Shown piece after piece: positions 57,886-64,000 of a stretch of DNA of 64,000 nt. This DNA is from Punica granatum (lineage: Eukaryota; Streptophyta; Magnoliopsida; Myrtales; Lythraceae). The notes beneath the pieces were generated by a model. It was not told the DNA's origin, ran no database searches, and was given only the letters and a program-made list of their open reading frames with translations. The position numbers and the translations under genes were made by a program. The DNA is taken from positions 17,210,274 to 17,274,273 of the forward strand of contig NC_045129.1 of the NCBI RefSeq assembly GCF_007655135.1, in the 5' to 3' direction. Position 1 is the stretch's first letter. Each line of letters begins with the position of its first letter.

Positions 57886-58524
57886 GGCGTGCACGGGAGC
57901 TATTGGCGTGTGCAGAGGAAGAAGAGGACAGTGCAGGTCGGAGCAGTGTATGCGTGCAGGGGTTCAGTTTGCAGGCTCGGGTCAGGAGGTGCAGAGCAGG
58001 GAAGAAAAAAAAGAAAAAGAAAAGAGAAGGAAAAAGAAGAAAAAGAAAGATAAGGTGGAATAGGTGGGAAAAGAGAAGAAGGGGAAAAGGGAAGGCAATG
58101 ATCAGAAGTCAGACATGACTTCTGACCGGGCTCTAACCGAAATTAATTTTAAAAAAAAAAACAAATTTGACACGTTTAAAAATTGAAAATTCCCCTCTTT
58201 TTTGATCGGATGTTGGAAAAATAATTCGAGACCGCTATCGTGTTCAGAAAAATTCATTAATTAATATTATGCGATAAAATTATTTTCAATCTCGAATTTT
58301 GTCTCGGATTTTGAAAATTAGGGTCGATATATGCGAAATTCAAAAATGTCCTAAATAGTATTATTTTTTAAAAAAAATCATAAAATTAGTGTTAAATTAG
58401 GAAAATGTGCTATTTCCGAAAAGTCGTCAATACTCGAGTCATTAATTGGAAATACTTCCCTCACGGGTGACAAAATGATGATTTTACCCCTCTGGAGCCA
58501 GTGGACCGAAATTGGGTGCTGACA

Positions 58525-58892
58525 TTGGCGACCCTACTACTATTGTCTATGAGGGATATTATGACCGTGAAAGTTATGTTGCCCCTATTGGCCTCAATGA
58601 AACTCAGAAAGTCTGTTGGTAGTTGAGGGTTCCAGAGGCGAGGTTAACGCGATTGTATGAGTTTGGCGGGAATATTTGAGACCGAATGAACCACAGTACA
58701 GGTCAACTTAATAATGCGTTATCTCGAGCTCAACCTTAGAGGCAAATCAAGAATAACCAAAGTGAAGCATGAGGATCTGGCAAAGGGGAGTTATGTTCAT
58801 CTCAAGGGCAATTACTTTCATGAGATTTCCTAAAATTAATAAAAAAAAGGGCATGAAAAGTTATAAAATTTTATTCTAACTTTTAGGGCAAA
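58525..58892. other. Right flank of the Ogre-like element
   Basis: Non-repetitive-looking DNA of moderate GC. It includes a short open run on the + strand (58528-58618, reading GDPTTIVYEGYYDRESYVAP) that stops quickly. It is not recognised. Confidence 0.35.
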
Positions 58893-59098
58893 CAGTATTT
58901 TTGGGTGTGCAACCCGCTATTCGGAATCTTGATGGATCCCGACTAACCAGTTCAAGTAAGGTTGGCCCATTAAGGAGGTAAAAACTCTCTCGGCATAGTT
59001 TTTTTTTTTTTCATTCGCATGACTCAAACTTGAGACTTTAATTAAGAAAAATGAGTGTCGAACTATTTGAATCAACCCACGTTTGGTTGTGTAGGACA
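58893..59098 (-). mobile_element. tRNA-derived SINE-like element
   Basis: On the reverse strand GTGGGTTGATTCAAATAGTT resembles a pol III A box, and CAAGTTTGAGTCATG, about 40 bases later, a B box. An A-rich linker and a body containing GGGCCAACC, CTTGAACTGGTTAGTCGGGA and GGGTTGCACACCC follow. The spacing fits a tRNA-like head. No clear target duplication or 3' tail was found. Confidence 0.5.
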
Positions 59099-60365
59099 CC
59101 CTTTTTTTTTAACTTTTCATCCTATATTTGATTTATTTATGGAAATCTCAAAGAGACAATTGAACTCCCCTCATATCAACAAGCCTCCCTCACTATCTAC
59201 CACGTTGCTCACTTCCCACTTTTCTTAAAATTTATTCGGCTTCCTGATTAAGCCTAAGATAACTCATTCTTAAGTTTCGGTCTCAACTGATATTGGTTAG
59301 TGTCAATCAAGTCTGATAAGCTTATAGAAAGCAGGCTAACCTTGCCTCAAGTACTACCAACTGTAGAGAACCTATTAGGCTTTGTTGGGGCCAATGGAAC
59401 CGACGTGGCGTCGAGCAGTTTTTTTCCCCTCAGGCAATAGCAATAGAGTTGGCGGGATAAGCCTTTTTTTCCCATTTTTCTTTAAATTTCTTTGAATTAT
59501 TTAGTGTTGGAATTTTATTGGCATTTTTTGACATTATTAGGAATTTCTTTTAGTTTTAAACTTTATTTCTTGAAAACTGTTATTGGTTTAGAATTTTAAT
59601 TTACTTTATTTTATCTTATTTTCTATTTTTTTCTTAATTTCATTTACTTTTTATTAAGTTGTTCTATTTTTTCTTGAAACTTTTTACTTTTTTCTACTTT
59701 TTTTAAAATTTTATAATGCATTATATTATAAGTTTCTTTTATGTTAAACTTTTATTTTTGGAATTTTCTACTATTTTCATTTTCCGATTCTTTTTTTATG
59801 ATTTTTTCTATTTTTCTGAGCTTTTTGAATTTTATTTTATTTTATTATTGATTCTTTGTATTTTATATTTTATTTGGGTAATTCTATTGTCATGTCACTG
59901 AACCGTTTGCCACATCAACAAAAATAATATAAAAATTGAAAATTGTAGAAATTTGGGATAAAAATGATTGTTGGCGTATTTCTATGCCGATATAAAGAGT
60001 TCATGCTTAGATTTGGAGAAAACAAAAAGTAAAATTCATGATTTTTGATGCAATTAAATCTAATTATATATTTACCAACAATGGGTATTTTAATTGAAAA
60101 CATACTATGACAGAAAATTGATAGTTGTATAAAATTAAGAACTTTCTCATTTGTTTCAAGATCTATCATGAACATTTTTTTCTTTTTTTACCGGAAGAAA
60201 AAACAAATTTTCAGTTTTATTTCAAATATATCATATCATCAATTTTTTCTGATTTCTGCCTATGAAATATGCTTCTTTCCGTCTTGCAGTCGATATGAAC
60301 GTCATATCATCAAAACATTGAACAAATACAAAAGAAATAAAAATAAAAATTAAAGAAAAAGTAAA
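59099..60365. other. Intergenic DNA, T-rich
   Basis: No gene supported. There is a strongly T-rich region at 59460-59880. The frames at 59716-60353 are low-complexity and not called. Confidence 0.45.
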
Positions 60366-60546
60366 AATATGAAGAAAGAAACATAGTTGAAGCTGGACTT
60401 CTCACAGCAACTGAGCCCGATACTCGTGTTAAAGTCAGGTCACGAGCTCAACAGCAAGAGATAGAGGCATCGGATACGACCCCTCCCTTGGCTATTGAGA
60501 TCGAGACTTCAGAACAAGTATCGAGCCCACCTCTATTTTTCGGTTG
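60366..60546 (+). other. Coding-like island, unidentified
   Basis: An open stretch of about 58 codons without ATG, ending at TGA 60544-60546. It reads VEAGLLTATEPDTRVKVRSR, then TTPPLAIEIETSEQVSSPP. Its base composition (GC near 45-50 percent) contrasts with the surrounding AT-rich DNA. It could be a fragment of a transposon protein or of a host exon. No family is recognised. Confidence 0.3.
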
Positions 60547-61014
60547 AGTAATTATATCCCATTTTAACAAATGAATTTTATGATGATAATCTCAATGGCC
60601 CCAAATACTGTTCATGCATAATTGATCAATCACCAAACATACTGATACTAGACGTTTCATATATAACATGCATCGTGATGAATATAGTGCGAACCATTTA
60701 TATTGAACAAAGGTATTTGTTACTCGGTCTTTACAGTTTTTATATTGGCAAATACATTAAGTTTAAATCCAAAATTTATTCCTTAAAATACTCAACTTAA
60801 AATAATAATATATATCGAATAAACGAAATACTTGTTTCCGTCATTATATAAGCATTTTAAAAAATATATTTTCTTAATTTGCATTATAGATATAAATATA
60901 TATGTCTAATTACGAAAAATATACTACACATCTGATATTTATAACTAGGTTATTGATTCTACCAATTGCACGGACTACAGAATAAAAGTAAATTTCAAAA
61001 GAAATTATTAGGGT
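60547..61014. other. Intergenic AT-rich DNA
   Basis: Nothing coding. An ACTAGGTTATTGATTCTACC string at 60943-60965 resembles Helitron 5' termini (see findings). Confidence 0.4.
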
Positions 61015-61495
61015 TAATGACTAAAAAAAGCACAAACTTTAAAAATTCTAGCACGAACTTTTCTTTTTGACCTAAAAATGAACAAACTTCAATTTGATAA
61101 TAATTCTAACATGATGTCAATTTTTTCGTTAATTTGAACAAAATCGAGACCATAGAGGGCGCCGATAATCCCAATCAGGGGGAGGGCACCAGAGACCCCA
61201 ATCTGGAATGTGATGGCCGGAATCGAGGCCCCCACCTCTCAGAATCGGGAGAACCCTCAAATTGGGGATTCTCCCAATTCCGGTGGGTGGAACCACAACC
61301 CTGGCCATTACCCTCCCCTGATTGGGGTCGTTGGTGCCATCTGTGGCTTCAATTCCGTCCAAATTAACGAAAAATTTGACACCGTGCTAAAATTATTATT
61401 AAATCAAAAGTTTGTATATTTTTAAATTAAGAAAAAAAAGTTCGTGATAGAATTGTTAAAATGTGAAAAGTTTGTAATTTTTTTGTTATTAATTC
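61015..61495. mobile_element. Fold-back element with GC-rich core (about 480 bp)
   Basis: The arms of about 200-230 bp pair almost throughout. TTCTAGCACGAACTTTTCTT on the left pairs with the inverse of the right segment near 61440-61452. ACAAACTTCAATTTGATAAT, TTTTTCGTTAATTTGAAC and CCCAATCAGGGGGAGGG also pair with their inverses on the right. The termini are close to TTAATGACTAAAAAAAGC and its inverse. It is non-coding, and the antiparallel open frames at 61129-61425 arise from the symmetry. Confidence 0.8.
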
Positions 61496-61839
61496 ACATT
61501 ATTATTATTGCAAATTTCTTAACAAATTAGTATGCTGTATAGAAATTAAATAAATAATATAATTATTGTCAGTATTGTAAATTTGTAATTAAAGATTTTA
61601 TATTCAAATATATATAAAAAAGGATTCTAATCACTCATTATCATTTGATTAATAAATAAATTTTAATAATTTAAAGGAATTATGAATTATTTAAAATTAT
61701 ATTAAACTTTATTTAATTAATTTAAAGAATCATTGTTAGCCTTATAAAAGATTATTAAAAAAATTTCTCAGCGATATAATTGGCCCATTTTTGTAGATAT
61801 ATAAAAAAATGCTTTCTGTACTCTCATATATATGTGTAT
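61496..61839. other. Intergenic AT-rich DNA
   Basis: Nothing recognised except a (TA)n tract beginning at about 61835. Confidence 0.4.
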
Positions 61840-62420
61840 ATATATATATATATATCAAAGATATACCAAAAGTTTCAAGTAAGGAATTCATGTAATATAT
61901 ATATATATATATATATATAGAAATCATTACAATTATCGATTTAATTGTTAAGAATTAATTCGAAATTTAAATATTTTAATTTAAAGTTTATATTAACATC
62001 CAAAAAAGTTATTTAATAATTGTAGAAATTTTAATGTAGTAAATTTAGACCTCAATAGAAGTATATATACCAAACATACATCAAAAGTTCTTAACTAAGG
62101 AAGGGATTCATGCAATATATACATTAATTATTGATTTTATTTCTAAGAAACTTAATTCAAGATTTAATTACTTTAATTTATAGCTTATATTAACATGTAA
62201 AAAAATTATTTTTTTATTGTATAAATATTAATACAGCAAATATAGACTTGTAATAGAAGAATATATATCAAATATATATAAAAAGTTCTTAAGTGAGGAA
62301 TTCATATAATATATATATCACTGCAATTATCAATTTAATTTCTAAAAAAATTAATTCATGATTTGAATAATTTTTTTTTTATAAAATTGTTAGTTTTAAT
62401 TTATAAAAGAATGATATTCT
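61840..62420. repeat. AT-rich tandem repeats, about three units of 200 bp
   Basis: AAAAGTT followed by TTAAGTRAGGAATTCAT-like text recurs at about 61868, 62082 and 62281. Each is followed by an ATATAT run, CAATTATCNATTTAATT, then TTATATTAACATNYAAAAAA. Units are imperfect and interspersed with (TA)n. Confidence 0.7.
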
Positions 62421-63000
62421 TATAACCTATCAAAATTTTTAGACTTCATTATTTGCTTGTTCTATTTTATAACTTATTTTTCATATATTAAGTCTTATAA
62501 GTTTGAACACTTTTAGATAAAATGACGCAGCCACTTGGAGGAGAGATGTACTTAATTAAGTTTTTGTAAGATTAGCTATAATTCTTAAAATTTATTAAAT
62601 TAATTTTAAATTTATATTGATGATTATTCATTTTTTTTAAAATAATGATTACATTTACTGTTAATGATATGACATTAAGCTATTGAAATATTCTTTCATA
62701 TTTCTTTGAATATTTTATCTATATTTATATATTGTTATTAAATGTAATATTAACTATTTTTATTTAAATTCTATGTGATATATTAATATAGAAATTAGTA
62801 ATGATTTTACCATTTTACCCCATTTATTAGGGTGTTGTCACATATATATTTAATTACAATAATAATTAATAGCATTCAACAATAATAGATAATATTCTTC
62901 CTCCCCAATTTAATAGAGTGTATTTACCTTCCTAACCCTATTTATTCTCTTGTTGTCAAGTTTATATATATATATATATTATATAGATGATATATCTTTT
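62421..63000. repeat. AT-rich dispersed repeat, copy 2 (related to 9000-9480)
   Basis: Shares ATTATTTGCTTGTTCTATTT, TTTTAGATAAAATGACGCAG and CTTAATTAAGTTTTTGTAAG, in order, with the copy near 9280-9410. A (TA)n tract lies at 62964-62980. Confidence 0.45.
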
Positions 63001-63044
63001 AATGTTGCTTCCTATTTGTATTTGATTTCAAATAAGGTAGTTAT

Positions 63045-63350
63045 GCTGGGAAATCTAATCACCATGCTAAGGGACATCGTTGCTAGTGATCACTGGCTGA
63101 CGATGGATGTCATTGTCAATGACAACTGAACAGTGATCGATGTTGTCATGACGGTCTCTGGATGATGACTTCAACAATGGATGCAACCATTGACGACCAT
63201 TGGTCGCTGTCAGCGACCATTGTCTAACAATGGACTCTGCCGTCGATGGCCATCAGCTGACGATTGCCTAACCAATTTTGTGAACTAGTTCTTGAAAGAT
63301 TGCCTAATTAGTCTAATGAACCAGTCCAAAGTGTACGGTTGTAGGTCAAT
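63045..63350. repeat. Region of short direct and inverted repeats
   Basis: Many versions of GACGAT/CAATGG/CCATTG blocks, including GGTCGCTGTCAGCGACC (63199-63215), a perfect-arm inverted repeat, and AGATTGCCTAATTAGTC-like direct repeats near 63250-63310. No coding frame. The type is unknown. Confidence 0.45.
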
Positions 63351-63904
63351 GACGTGACAATGAATGATTTATCATGTGTAAGGCCTGATTTATTAGTGGA
63401 CGGTTGCATCAATTATTGCTAATCCAAAAATGACATATACGAATCCTTATATATAATGGTCCACACTTATAATCAGGTTCTCATTTGTGTACTAAGTAAA
63501 ATTCCTAAACTTCTTATCGCTTGACCTTTCACATACATGCACTTAATAATGAAGCATTTGCAATCATATATTAAAGAAGTTATTTCGTACCTTTTCTTTT
63601 TCTAGTTCCTCCTTAATACTGTGTAAATGCGGAAGAGAGTTCATTCTTAAAGATAATCCCAACCTTTCATTTACAGTAACTTTCTTTTATTTAGTTTTAT
63701 TCAATGAAAACATGAAGCAGTCGAAGGATTTGAGAAGGAGGTGGGAGTTGTGGTTGATTTCTTAAATAGATTGAACAGAATTGATTGGGTTGGTCCAGTT
63801 GTTTTATAGTTGTAAAATTAGCAAAAACGGATCGCCGAAAAAAATTGCAAACACAAGTGTTTTGTAGTAACAAATCAGTGCAAAGTTATTACATGAATTA
63901 AGGA
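63351..63904. other. Intergenic DNA
   Basis: Nothing recognised. Confidence 0.4.
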
Positions 63905-64000
63905 GCAATTATAGGAACAAGTTTACAGCTGATGGCTTGCAATCTCTTACCAACAACCTCTGCTACACGTAAAGACATTCAACTTTGTACTTTACAGAGT
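63905..64000 (-). other. Possible terminal exon of a gene beyond the right edge
   Basis: On the reverse strand an acceptor-like GTGTAGCAG at about 63963-63971 is followed by an open run (VVGKRLQAISCKLVPIIAP) and TAA at about 63905. It then passes into AT-rich sequence that would be the 3' UTR. The window ends too soon to test this. Confidence 0.25.

Larger units (their letters stand above)
35135..58524 (-). mobile_element. Ty3/gypsy LTR retrotransposon, Tat/Ogre-like, degenerate
   Basis: A complete but dead element on the reverse strand. It consists of 5' LTR 54307-58524, PBS, ORF1, gag, protease, intron, RT, RNase H, a second RNase H, integrase, repeats, PPT and 3' LTR 35135-42791. Both LTRs have TG...CA ends on the element strand. 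Ogre-type traits are the extra ORF upstream of gag, the intron between protease and RT, the dual RNase H and the very large LTRs. Removing the nested insertion (35335-38843), the left LTR is about 4.1 kb against 4.2 kb on the right. TTGGC occurs on both sides (35128-35132 and 58525-58529) but is offset by two bases on the left, so the target duplication is uncertain. Many stops and frameshifts show long inactivity. Confidence 0.92.
54307..58524 (-). repeat. 5' LTR of the Ogre-like element (4218 bp)
   Basis: On the element strand it runs from TGTCAGCACCC to GGGTTAGCA. It is uninterrupted and serves as reference for the nested insertion in the other LTR. It contains the degenerate repeats at 56400-57065 and an expanded GA tract at 57830-57882. 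The frames near 57400-58120 come from purine-rich repeats and are not genes. Confidence 0.9.

Noticed and set aside
57430..58118. Several overlapping + strand frames rich in Arg/Glu/Lys
   Set aside because: Low-complexity purine-rich LTR DNA, with the counterpart in the other LTR carrying shifted frames.

Overview
The window is nuclear DNA of a flowering plant, most likely a eudicot. It is AT-rich and gene-poor, with one intact protein gene and many transposable-element relics. The gene has GT-AG introns and a plant-specific IQ67 domain. The repeats include plant-type MITEs, tRNA-derived SINEs, a Mutator-like element, and long LTRs of Tat/Ogre-like and Tekay/Del-like lineages. Genus and species cannot be fixed from the sequence.

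Layout. 1-1834: a three-exon IQD (IQ67-domain, calmodulin-binding) gene on the + strand, with a 54-bp tandem duplication over its stop codon. 1835-28867: intergenic DNA built of decayed LTR fragments (about 2690-3660, 16780-18870, 19160-19735), fold-back elements (4960-5290, 20910-21250, 26808-27499, 27594-28218), hAT-like MITEs, a SINE (11322-11499) and a 1104-bp Mutator-like element with a perfect 9-bp target duplication (7841-8944). 28868-34706: a small DNA-transposon-like repeat split by a 5.26-kb solo LTR (29368-34630). 35135-58524: one large Ty3/gypsy element of the Tat/Ogre group on the - strand, with 4.2-kb LTRs. Its left LTR is itself split by a 3.5-kb Tekay/Del-like solo LTR (35335-38843, target duplication CATAT). 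58525-64000: intergenic DNA with a second SINE, another GC-rich fold-back element, AT-rich tandem repeats and, at the very edge, a possible terminal exon of the next gene.

The large element reads (- strand, 5' to 3'): 5' LTR, primer-binding site, ORF1 (plant DUF7745-type domain plus coiled coil), gag, protease, a 212-nt GT-AG intron, reverse transcriptase, RNase H, a second archaeal-type RNase H, integrase, short repeats, a 29-bp tandem array, polypurine tract, 3' LTR. All its reading frames carry stops or frameshifts, so it is dead as coding sequence. The splice architecture is still legible: unspliced RNA meets a TAA at the donor site, while splicing joins protease and RT in one frame. I found no novel enzyme system, CRISPR array, rRNA or intact tRNA. 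The most informative observations are the retained intron switch, the nested insertion history, the tandem arrays inside LTR and 3' non-coding DNA, and the duplicated stop region of the IQD gene.
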